A stretch of 38,304 nt of DNA, from NCBI GenBank assembly GCA_017624955.1, contig JAGAMA010000016.1:1-38304 (forward strand), read 5' to 3'. The position numbers and the translations under genes were made by a program. Below, piece by piece: positions 31,832 to 38,304 of the stretch. A model generated the notes under the pieces. It worked only from the letters and a program-made list of their open reading frames with translations, ran no database searches and was not told the origin of the DNA. The stretch is from Alistipes sp. GTDB lineage: Bacteria; Bacteroidota; Bacteroidia; Bacteroidales; Rikenellaceae. The first letter of the stretch is position 1. Each line of letters opens with the position of its first letter.

Positions 31832-32707
31832 ATGCGCCTCTACACAAGCGAACTGGTCAAGAAGTATAAGTCCCGCACGGTCGTCAACCACGTTTCGATC
31901 GACGTAAAGCAGGGCGAGATTGTGGGTCTGCTGGGCCCGAACGGAGCCGGCAAGACCACTACCTTTTATATGATAGTGGGTCTGATCAAGCCCAACGAGG
32001 GTCAGATCTTCCTCGAGAACGACGAAGGCGAGATTTCGGAGCTCACGGGGCTGCCCGTCTACAAGCGTGCCCAGCTCGGCGTGGGCTACCTGGCTCAGGA
32101 GGCTTCGGTGTTCCGCAACCTCTCGGTCGAGGATAACATCCGCGCCGTATTGCAGATGACCTCCTACTCGAAGGAGTATCAGCGCGACCGCGTGGAGGCA
32201 CTCATCGAGGAGTTTCGCCTGCAGAAGGTGCGTAAGAGCTACGGTAATCAGCTCTCGGGTGGCGAGCGTCGTCGCACGGAGATTGCCCGTGCCGTGGCCA
32301 TCAACCCCTCGTTCATCCTCTTGGATGAGCCTTTTGCCGGTGTGGACCCGATTGCCGTGGAGGATATCCAGTCGATCGTGGCTACGCTGAAGCATAAGAA
32401 TATCGGTGTGATCATCACCGACCACAACGTGGACGAGACGCTGGCCATCACCGACCGTACCTACCTCCTGTACGAGGGCAAGATCCTCAAGACGGGTTCG
32501 GCCGAGGAGCTGGCCGCCGACCCGATGGTAAGAAAGGTATACCTGGGTCAGAACTTCGAGCTTAAGAAGAGCCACCGCCTCACGCAGGAGATGATCCGCA
32601 CGGGTGTCAAGACGACCGAAAACGGGTCGGAGGAGGCTCCCAAGGCGGCAGAGACGACCGAGCAGACTCCTACCGAGCCGGCAACCCCCACCGAAGAGAA
32701 CAAATAG
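31832..32707 (+). CDS. lptB: LPS export ABC transporter ATPase LptB
   Basis: Cytoplasmic ATPase that powers extraction of lipopolysaccharide from the inner membrane with LptFG. The 291-aa product has Walker A GPNGAGKT (35-42), the Q-loop YLAQE (86-90), signature LSGGERRR (141-148), Walker [11 protein letters not shown] (161-170) and [10 protein letters not shown] with the H-loop. The core ends at [11 protein letters not shown], the usual LptB C-terminus. About 45 extra residues follow, rich in E, T and P ([17 protein letters not shown]), which most LptB proteins lack. The start at 31832 is chosen over GTG at 31817 for promoter spacing and family fit. It heads a six-gene operon; aroA begins 3 bp after its stop. 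Confidence 0.95.
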   Translation: MRLYTSELVKKYKSRTVVNHVSIDVKQGEIVGLLGPNGAGKTTTFYMIVGLIKPNEGQIFLENDEGEISELTGLPVYKRAQLGVGYLAQEASVFRNLSVEDNIRAVLQMTSYSKEYQRDRVEALIEEFRLQKVRKSYGNQLSGGERRRTEIARAVAINPSFILLDEPFAGVDPIAVEDIQSIVATLKHKNIGVIITDHNVDETLAITDRTYLLYEGKILKTGSAEELAADPMVRKVYLGQNFELKKSHRLTQEMIRTGVKTTENGSEEAPKAAETTEQTPTEPATPTEENK

Positions 32708-32710
32708 CCT

Positions 32711-33958
32711 ATGGATCGATCCGTCCCGCGCGGGCGTGTCCAAGGCACGCTCACTCCCCCCTCATCGAAAAGCTATGCGCAACGCGCCCTGGCCGTGTCA
32801 CTTCTGGCCCAGGAGCCTACCGTATTGCGCAAACTCGACTTTTGCCAAGATACCCTCTCGGCCTTAGGGTGCATCCACACGCTGGGTGCCGAGGTGATCG
32901 AGGTGGATGAATCCACCCTCTCGATCGGAGGCGGCCTGTCGCCCCGCGAGTACTCGCTGCATGTCGGCGAATCGGGGCTCGCTTCGCGCCTTTTTACCCC
33001 CATTGCTTCGCTCTCGGATCGTCCGATTCGGATTATCGGCCGCGGATCGTTGCTCGAACGCCCGATGCAGATGATGATCGAGCCATTGCGCCGGCTCGGT
33101 GTCACGGTCAAGGACAACAAGGGCTACCTCCCCTTTGAGGTGTGCGGCCCGTTGCGTGGTGGCGAGACGGAGGTCGATGGATCGGTATCGTCGCAATTCA
33201 TCACAGGTCTGTTGCTGGCACTGCCGATGGCAGCCATCGACACCACGCTGCATGTCTCGAAGGCGGTCTCGACCCCCTACCTCGATATGACCATCGACAC
33301 GGCGGCCCGTTTCGGGGTCGATATCTTCCACCGCGACTACGAGGAGTTCTACATCCCGGGCGGACAACGCTACCGCGGACTCGACCTGACGATCGAGGGC
33401 GACTGGAGCGCCGCCGCGATGTTGCTCGTGGCGGGTGCCGTAGCGGGCGAGGTGTGTGTCGAGAATATCTCGGCCCTCTCGAAGCAGGCCGACACGGCGA
33501 TTCTCGACGCATTGGCCCGTGCCGGTGCGGAGGTAATCATCGAGGGTGACTCGATCACCGCCTCGCAACGCGAGTTGCAGGGCTTTGAGTTCGATGCCAC
33601 GCAGTGCCCCGACCTCTTCCCCGCGTTGGCCGTCCTGGCTGCTGCGGCCGAGGGCGAAACGGTGCTCTACGGCACTTCGCGCCTGACCCACAAGGAGAGC
33701 AACCGCGCCGAGACGATCGCCGAGGAGTTCCGCAAGATCGGCATCGCGGTCGATATCTCCGAGGAGAATGTGATGCGCATCCGCGGTGGCAAGATTCACG
33801 CCACGAAGGTCGAGAGTCACAACGATCACCGTATCGCCATGGCGCTGGCCGTGGCCGGACTGCTCTCGGACGGCGTGATGCAGATCCACGGTGCCGAGTG
33901 TGTAGCGAAGAGCTACCCCGATTTTTTTGAAAAACTGGAGTCGATCCGCGAAAAATAG
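32711..33958 (+). CDS. aroA: 3-phosphoshikimate 1-carboxyvinyltransferase (EPSP synthase)
   Basis: Sixth step of the shikimate pathway: joins PEP and shikimate-3-phosphate. The 415-aa product has the PPSSKSYAQRAL N-terminal motif (16-27, for the common PGSKSxSNRAL), SVSSQFITGLLLALP and the C-terminal THKESNRAE and ESHNDHRIAMALAVAGL. The PEP-binding loop, GNAGTAMR in Escherichia coli, reads GESGLASR here (86-93); this E-S-G-L form is one I associate with Bacteroidota AroA. It starts 3 bp after lptB, and aroC follows after 6 bp. Confidence 0.96.
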   Translation: MDRSVPRGRVQGTLTPPSSKSYAQRALAVSLLAQEPTVLRKLDFCQDTLSALGCIHTLGAEVIEVDESTLSIGGGLSPREYSLHVGESGLASRLFTPIASLSDRPIRIIGRGSLLERPMQMMIEPLRRLGVTVKDNKGYLPFEVCGPLRGGETEVDGSVSSQFITGLLLALPMAAIDTTLHVSKAVSTPYLDMTIDTAARFGVDIFHRDYEEFYIPGGQRYRGLDLTIEGDWSAAAMLLVAGAVAGEVCVENISALSKQADTAILDALARAGAEVIIEGDSITASQRELQGFEFDATQCPDLFPALAVLAAAAEGETVLYGTSRLTHKESNRAETIAEEFRKIGIAVDISEENVMRIRGGKIHATKVESHNDHRIAMALAVAGLLSDGVMQIHGAECVAKSYPDFFEKLESIREK

Positions 33959-33964
33959 TTCGTT

Positions 33965-34945
33965 ATGAATCAGTTTGGAAATTCGTTCCGCCTCTCGATT
34001 TGGGGCGAGTCGCACGGCGAGTCGGTCGGCATTACGATCGACGGAGTACCGCCCGGCATTCCGCTGTCGGAGGCCGATCTGGAGGCCGATCTAAAGCGTC
34101 GTCGCGCCGGAGCCGCAGGCACTACACCACGCCGCGAGAGGGATCTGCCGCACATCTTGTCGGGCCTTTACGAAGGCTACACGACGGGGGCACCGCTGAC
34201 GATTCTCTTTGCGAACGAGAATACCCAATCGAAGGATTATTCGAGCTTCACGCACCACTTCCGCCCCTCGCATGCCGATCGGGTGGCGCGCGTGAAATAC
34301 AACGGCTACAACGATCCGCGCGGTGGTGGTCACTTCTCGGCCCGCCTCACGGTGGCGCTGGTTGCTGCCGGAGCTGTCGCCAAACGCATTCTCCCCACGA
34401 CGGTACAATTCTCGACCCGCCTCGTCTCGGTGGGTGGCGAGCAAGACCCGACACGCTTCGAGGAGGTAATCCACACGGCCCGGGCGGAGGGCGACTCCGT
34501 AGGTGGCGTAGTGGAGTGCCGCATCGAGGGCATTCGGACGGGGCTGGGCGAGCCGCTCTTCGACTCGGTCGAGAGCATCGCTTCGCACCTTTTGTTCTCG
34601 ATTCCCGCCGTCAAAGGGGTCGAGTTCGGGGATGGCTTTGCCGTAGCCGAACGCCGAGGCTCGGAGAACAACGATCCGATTATCGATGCGGAGGGCCGCA
34701 CCGCCACGAACCATGCAGGTGGCATTGACGGAGGGATTACCAACGGTAACCCGATTGTGGTGCGTGTCGCCTTCAAGCCTACGCCCAGCATCCACCGCGA
34801 GCAGCAGACCTTCGACACCGAAACGGGAGCGATCGAAACGCTCCAAATCCCGGGTCGTCACGATGCCTGCATCGCCCTGCGCGGAGCGGTGGTCGTGGAG
34901 GCAATGATGGCCATTGCACTTACGGAACTCTTTTTACGCGCCTAA
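33965..34945 (+). CDS. aroC: Chorismate synthase
   Basis: Last step of the shikimate pathway: FMNH2-dependent elimination of phosphate from EPSP to give chorismate. The 326-aa product begins with FGNSFRLSIWGESHGESVG (the GESHG signature) and has the R-R-R-A-G-x-x-G-T-T-P-R-R segment near 45-57. GGGHFSARLTVALVAAGAVAK replaces the common G-R-S-S-A-R-E-T form. It ends with the GRHDACIALRGAVVVEAMMA region. It is somewhat shorter than the 350-390 aa of many family members but complete in its motifs. prmC starts 4 bp after its stop. Confidence 0.96.
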   Translation: MNQFGNSFRLSIWGESHGESVGITIDGVPPGIPLSEADLEADLKRRRAGAAGTTPRRERDLPHILSGLYEGYTTGAPLTILFANENTQSKDYSSFTHHFRPSHADRVARVKYNGYNDPRGGGHFSARLTVALVAAGAVAKRILPTTVQFSTRLVSVGGEQDPTRFEEVIHTARAEGDSVGGVVECRIEGIRTGLGEPLFDSVESIASHLLFSIPAVKGVEFGDGFAVAERRGSENNDPIIDAEGRTATNHAGGIDGGITNGNPIVVRVAFKPTPSIHREQQTFDTETGAIETLQIPGRHDACIALRGAVVVEAMMAIALTELFLRA

Positions 34946-34949
34946 GATC

Positions 34950-35810
34950 ATGCAGGCGCAGCAGCTGATTCAAACCCTGAAAAAGGCCTCCCTGGCACTC
35001 TACGATGAGCGCGAGGCGGAGCAGATTGCGCTCCTCACGGCCGCCCACCTCGCAGGTCTTGGCGACAACACCGCCCCCCTAAGGGTCGATCCCGTGCGCG
35101 AATGGCCGATCGACGAGGAGCTGCTGCAAACAACGACCCAACGCCTCGCCTCGAGCGAACCGATGCAGTACATCCTCGGTCAGACCGACTTCTTCGGGCG
35201 CATCTTCGAGGTCGATCCCCGAGTGCTGATTCCCCGCCCCGAGACCGAGGAATTGGTGGATCGCATCCGTCGTGCGGAGCGTGGCGCGAAACGCATCCTC
35301 GACATCGGCACGGGTAGCGGCTGCATCGCCATTTCGCTGGCGTTGGAGCTTCCGACGGCTGCGGTGACGGCGCTCGACCTTTCGCCCGAAGCGTTGGAGG
35401 TGGCGCGCCGAAATGCCGAGCGTCTGCAGGCCCGAATCGATTTTCGGCAGGGGGATGCCCTGCAGGAGTTGGAGCAGCTGTTCGAGCCCGCCTCGTTCGA
35501 TGTCATCGTATCGAATCCCCCCTATGTGCCTGCAAGCGACCGGAAACAGATGCACCGCAACGTCTTGGAGCACGAACCCGCCCTGGCGCTCTTTGTGCCC
35601 GATGAAGACCCCCTGCGTTTCTACCGTGCCATTGCCCAAGCGGGACAACGCCTGCTGACGAACGGGGGCATGCTCTACTTTGAAATTTACCACGCCCTCG
35701 CGGATGAGATGATTCGTCTCGTCGAGAGCTTGGGTTATAGGGAGGTGGTCGTACACCACGACCTGCAAGATAAACCGCGCATGTTATGTGGCAGAAAAGC
35801 AACCCGATAA
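34950..35810 (+). CDS. prmC: Release factor glutamine methyltransferase
   Basis: Methylates the glutamine of the GGQ motif in release factors RF1 and RF2. The 286-aa product has an N-terminal helical domain, LIPRPETEELVDRI (93-106), the SAM motif DIGTGSGCIA (118-127) and the catalytic SNPPYVP (188-194), which fix the family. The ATG at 34950 is preferred to a TTG upstream because the latter lies inside aroC. Its last 25 bases overlap the start of recX. Confidence 0.96.
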   Translation: MQAQQLIQTLKKASLALYDEREAEQIALLTAAHLAGLGDNTAPLRVDPVREWPIDEELLQTTTQRLASSEPMQYILGQTDFFGRIFEVDPRVLIPRPETEELVDRIRRAERGAKRILDIGTGSGCIAISLALELPTAAVTALDLSPEALEVARRNAERLQARIDFRQGDALQELEQLFEPASFDVIVSNPPYVPASDRKQMHRNVLEHEPALALFVPDEDPLRFYRAIAQAGQRLLTNGGMLYFEIYHALADEMIRLVESLGYREVVVHHDLQDKPRMLCGRKATR

Positions 35811-36319
35811 AGGAGAATAAGCCCCGCACGAAAAGCCCCGAGGAGGCCCTCGCCTCGCTCATGCGCCTTTGTGCCCGCGCGGAGAAGTGCGAGGGGGATG
35901 CCCGCCGATTGATGCGCCGCTGGGGAGTCGATCAGAAGGCTGCCGAGGAGGTGCTGGCACGGTTGGTGCGTGACCGATTTATCGACGACAGGCGCTACGC
36001 GACCCTCTTTGTGCGCGAAAAGCTCAACCTGAGCGGCTGGGGAGCCTACAAGATTCGCACGGCCCTGAAACGCAAGGAGGTGAGCGAGGAGATCATCCGC
36101 GAGGCGCTGGCCGAGCTCGATAGCGGGAAGCTCCGCGCGCGGCTCGATGAGCAGCTCAAGCGCAAACTGCGCACCCTGAAAGCCAAAACGCCCTACGAGC
36201 TGAAGACGAAGCTGATCCGCTACGGTCTTTCGCTCGGTTACGACTATGAGGCGGTGATGGATGCCGCCTCCGAAACACTCAACCAAGCCGATACACCATG
36301 CGACGAATACTCTTTTTAA
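35786..36319 (+). CDS. recX: RecX-family regulatory protein
   Basis: RecX modulates RecA filaments. The 177-aa product shows the family's repeated three-helix units: EALASLMRLCARAEKCEGDARRLMRRWGV, then the diagnostic LVRDRFIDDRRYATLFVREKLNLSGWGAYKIRTALKRKEV (written here as its order of motifs RFIDDRRYA, LSGWG and I-R-x-x-L-K-R-K-x-V), and a third unit ending LIRYGLSLGYDYE. The start at 35786 overlaps prmC by 25 bp; the next in-frame ATG (residue 26) would cut into the first unit. The end overlaps the M23 gene by 22 bp. recA is not in the window. Confidence 0.88.
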   Translation: MWQKSNPIKENKPRTKSPEEALASLMRLCARAEKCEGDARRLMRRWGVDQKAAEEVLARLVRDRFIDDRRYATLFVREKLNLSGWGAYKIRTALKRKEVSEEIIREALAELDSGKLRARLDEQLKRKLRTLKAKTPYELKTKLIRYGLSLGYDYEAVMDAASETLNQADTPCDEYSF

Positions 36320-38031
36320 CGATAGCTCTCCTCTGCACCCCGTGGGTGCTGGAGGCACAAACCCGACTCAACCCCGCAGACTACATCTACCCCGTGCAGG
36401 AGGTGGCCCGTCTCTACTCGGCCAACTTCGGCGAGATGCGCCCGGGGCACTTTCACGCCGGCATCGATATCAAGACCGACGGTGTGGAGGGCAAACCACT
36501 TGTGGCCGTGGCCGATGGCTATGTGTCGCGCATCGTGGTGCAGGCCGGTGGCTATGGGCGCGCCATCTACCTCACGCTCCGCAACGGTCAGACGGCCGTC
36601 TATGGCCACCTGCAACGCTTCCGCCCCGATATTGAGCAGCGCATGCAGCGTGAGCGTTACGCCCGTAAGTCAAACAGCGTTGATCGCTGGTTCTCGGCCG
36701 AGGAGTTTCCCGTCAAGCAGGGCGACCTGATCGGCTATTCGGGTAACAGTGGCTCGTCGGGTGGTCCGCACCTACACTTCGAGTTGCGCGACACAAAGGA
36801 TCAGCGCTTGCGTAATGTCGTGAGCGAGGGGATCATCAACCCTACCGACTCGCTCCCGCCCCGCTTCATGAAACTGCACTATGTCGAGATCGACTCGCTC
36901 CCCTCGGGTGTCTGCATCCATCGCCCCATGGAGAGCTACGCCGTGGTACGCGAGAGCGAGGGGCGTTACCGCCTGACACGCGAAGAGCCGATCCCCGTGG
37001 GTCGCAAGGGCTACTTCATCGCCGAGGTGACGGATCGTCGCAACGGCGTACACAACACCTTTGCCGTGCACCAAATCAAGGCCGAGCTGGACGGGAAGAC
37101 GATCTTCGAATTCCGCATCGACCACTTCACACACGCCTTCTCGCGCTCATGCGATGCCGTGAGCCACTACCCCTTGCAGCTCACCTCGCGCAACGAGGCC
37201 ATCCGCCTGGCGCAGCTGGAGGGAGCTCCCTCGTTCTGCTACCCCACCCTTGTTGAGCGCGGCCTGGTGCGCACGCTCCCGACCGAGCAACGCGCCATGC
37301 GCCTGACCACGACCGACGACTGCGGCAACCGCTCCACGCTCGAATTCCGCATCGAGGGGCGCAGTGAGCTCTTCCTGGCCGAAGAGCCGAGCGAGGAGGT
37401 GGAGCTGATCCGCATGACGCAACCCAAGCGCTTCCGCATCGGCAGCGAGTTTTCGATCGACCTGCCTGCCGAGGCGCTCTATGAGTCGTGCTACGCCAAG
37501 GCCGAGCCGGGCACGGTGCCGAAGGTTGATTCGGGTTTGCTGGTCCTCTCGCCCGCCTATCGTCTGCTCGATCCGACAACCCCGATGCGCAAAGCGGCCA
37601 CGGTCACGATTCGCACCTACGTCCCCGACTCGCTCCGCACGAAGACCCTCCTGGGTGTTCGCAACCGCCTGGGGCGCGCCGCTGCGGCAGGTGGAAGCTA
37701 TAAGGAGGGCGAGGTGAGCGTTGCCACGCGCACGATGGGCGACTGGTTTGTCGTAGCCGACCTGCTGCCGCCGCGTGTAGAGCCGATCTTTACGAATGGC
37801 GCGGAGCTTCGCAAGCAGCTCACCTTCAAGGTATCGGACAACTTCTCGGGCATCGCCTCGTGGCGCTTGGAGATCGACGGCGAGTGGCGACCCTGCGACC
37901 GCTACCCGAGCCGTGGCCGACTGATTTTCCACTTCGATCGTCCGGCCGAAAACCGCACCCACACCTACCGCCTGGTGGTGCGTGACGGCGTGGGCAACGA
38001 AACCGTACGAAAGGGAACATTCCGCCATTAA
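36298..38031 (+). CDS. Exported M23-family (LytM-like) peptidase
   Basis: A zinc metallopeptidase-like protein, 577 aa, with a signal peptide (hydrophobic about 3-18, cleavage near LEAQ at 18-21). The LytM domain spans about 45-170: HFHAGIDI gives H53 and D57, YGHL gives H104, and GGPHLHFELR gives H158 and H160, so the metal and catalytic residues of an active M23 enzyme are present. The remaining roughly 400 residues show beta-rich, Ig-like patterning without a named domain that I can support; SDNFSGIASWRLEIDGEW near the end resembles bacterial Ig-like repeats. It probably cuts or binds peptidoglycan in the periplasm. It is the last gene of the lptB operon and overlaps recX by 22 bp. Confidence 0.93.
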   Translation: MRRILFLTIALLCTPWVLEAQTRLNPADYIYPVQEVARLYSANFGEMRPGHFHAGIDIKTDGVEGKPLVAVADGYVSRIVVQAGGYGRAIYLTLRNGQTAVYGHLQRFRPDIEQRMQRERYARKSNSVDRWFSAEEFPVKQGDLIGYSGNSGSSGGPHLHFELRDTKDQRLRNVVSEGIINPTDSLPPRFMKLHYVEIDSLPSGVCIHRPMESYAVVRESEGRYRLTREEPIPVGRKGYFIAEVTDRRNGVHNTFAVHQIKAELDGKTIFEFRIDHFTHAFSRSCDAVSHYPLQLTSRNEAIRLAQLEGAPSFCYPTLVERGLVRTLPTEQRAMRLTTTDDCGNRSTLEFRIEGRSELFLAEEPSEEVELIRMTQPKRFRIGSEFSIDLPAEALYESCYAKAEPGTVPKVDSGLLVLSPAYRLLDPTTPMRKAATVTIRTYVPDSLRTKTLLGVRNRLGRAAAAGGSYKEGEVSVATRTMGDWFVVADLLPPRVEPIFTNGAELRKQLTFKVSDNFSGIASWRLEIDGEWRPCDRYPSRGRLIFHFDRPAENRTHTYRLVVRDGVGNETVRKGTFRH

Positions 38032-38052
38032 ACCGCTTTTTCGCCTCAAAAG

Positions 38053-38083
38053 TTTGCTTTTGGCGTGAAAATGCGTAATTTTG
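38053..38083 (+). promoter_or_regulatory. tRNA-Arg promoter
   Basis: TTTG (38053-38056), a 19-bp spacer and TAATTTTG (38076-38083), an exact -7 box, ahead of the tRNA at 38136. Confidence 0.83.
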
Positions 38084-38135
38084 CACCCGAAAATAAGGCA
38101 GACAACTTTTTAGTAAATGTAACCGCCTCCGCCTT

Positions 38136-38209
38136 GGTCGCGTAGCTCAGTTGGATAGAGCAGCAGCCTTCTAAGCTGCCGGTCGAGCGTTCGAGCCGCT
38201 CCGCGATCA
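38136..38209 (+). tRNA. tRNA-Arg (anticodon UCU)
   Basis: A full cloverleaf: acceptor GGTCGCG with CGCGATC (one G-T pair), D-arm GCTC...GAGC, anticodon stem GCAGC/GCTGC with loop CTTCTAA giving anticodon TCT, variable loop CGGTC, T-arm GAGCG-TTCGAGC-CGCTC, discriminator A. It reads AGA and AGG codons. CCA is not encoded and must be added after transcription. Confidence 0.97.
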
Positions 38210-38213
38210 CAAG

Positions 38214-38238
38214 AAGCACTCCGCAAGGGGTGCTTTTT
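38214..38238 (+). terminator. Intrinsic terminator of tRNA-Arg
   Basis: AAGCACTCC (38214-38222) pairs with GGGGTGCTT (38227-38235), including one T-G wobble, around a GCAA loop; a T-run follows to 38238. Confidence 0.88.
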
Positions 38239-38296
38239 GTGTAAGAGGGAAGAGCGAAGAGGAAAGAGAAGAGAGCAAAGAGGAGAGAGGAAAAGT
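38239..38296 (+). repeat. Purine-rich tail after the tRNA terminator
   Basis: An almost pure A/G tract sharing long identical words, such as AGAGCAAAGAGGAGAGAGGA, with the minus strand of 13773-13844, and related to 23432-23476. The copy may continue beyond the window edge. Confidence 0.75.
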
Positions 38297-38304
38297 TCCT
38301 TAAA

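Noticed and set aside
38042-38065. Hairpin CGCC-AAAAG / CTTTT-GGCG after the M23 gene
   Set aside because: No T-run follows, and the loop contains the TTTG -33 box of the tRNA promoter, so I treat it as promoter DNA rather than a terminator.

Overview
The window is a chromosomal segment of a Bacteroidales bacterium, most likely a Rikenellaceae/Alistipes-type gut anaerobe. The signs are a GC-rich coding fraction with AT-rich gaps, repeated TAnnTTTG -7 promoter boxes (several with a TTTG -33 box 19-20 bp upstream), few Shine-Dalgarno sequences, a SusC-type N-terminus at the left edge, a full Rnf operon, GH3- and CT398-type genes, and typical Bacteroidota forms of AroA, AroC and RecQ. The genus is inferred; no rRNA is present.

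Layout. 1-163: 5' end of a leftward SusC-like receptor gene. 504-3203: galK and a GH51 arabinofuranosidase, ending at a bidirectional terminator shared with a leftward flippase-aroQ pair. A palindromic back-to-back promoter separates aroQ from thiL, which is followed by hpt-queE-divIC (own promoter, strong terminator). 7683-7996 is non-coding with two hairpins. 8070-13718: leftward rseC-rnfB-C-D-G-E-A. 13845-15422: nadE. 15608-22837: a leftward series trkA, GH3, deoxynucleoside kinase, RsmF-like methyltransferase, merR, then a palindromic repeat, nif3 and a CT398-like zinc-ribbon protein. 23186-23452: a small membrane-anchored cysteine protein facing cysQ. 24554-26711: a translationally coupled three-gene module (degenerate receiver, membrane-anchored helical-repeat protein, degenerate family-2 glycosyltransferase), divergent from rplU-rpmA. 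27703-31718: an AT-rich secreted protein gene, rsmA, a repeat cluster and recQ, all leftward. 31832-38031: lptB-aroA-aroC-prmC-recX-M23 peptidase, rightward and tightly packed. 38136-38209: tRNA-Arg(UCU).

How the genes work together. Most of the window is housekeeping: sugar use, shikimate pathway (aroQ, aroA, aroC), cofactors (thiL, nadE, queE), translation (rplU, rpmA, rsmA, rsmF, prmC), envelope (flippase, lptB, M23, divIC) and ion-coupled respiration (Rnf). The parts most worth a second look are the receiver/helical-repeat/pseudo-glycosyltransferase module; a NAD synthetase whose glutaminase domain lacks its catalytic cysteine; an RnfG with a second flavinylation-type motif; a symmetric divergent promoter with an almost leaderless thiL; and several families of dispersed intergenic repeats (10-bp phased arrays, long palindromes, purine-rich 3' tails). 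No CRISPR array, intact insertion sequence, prophage or plasmid gene was seen.
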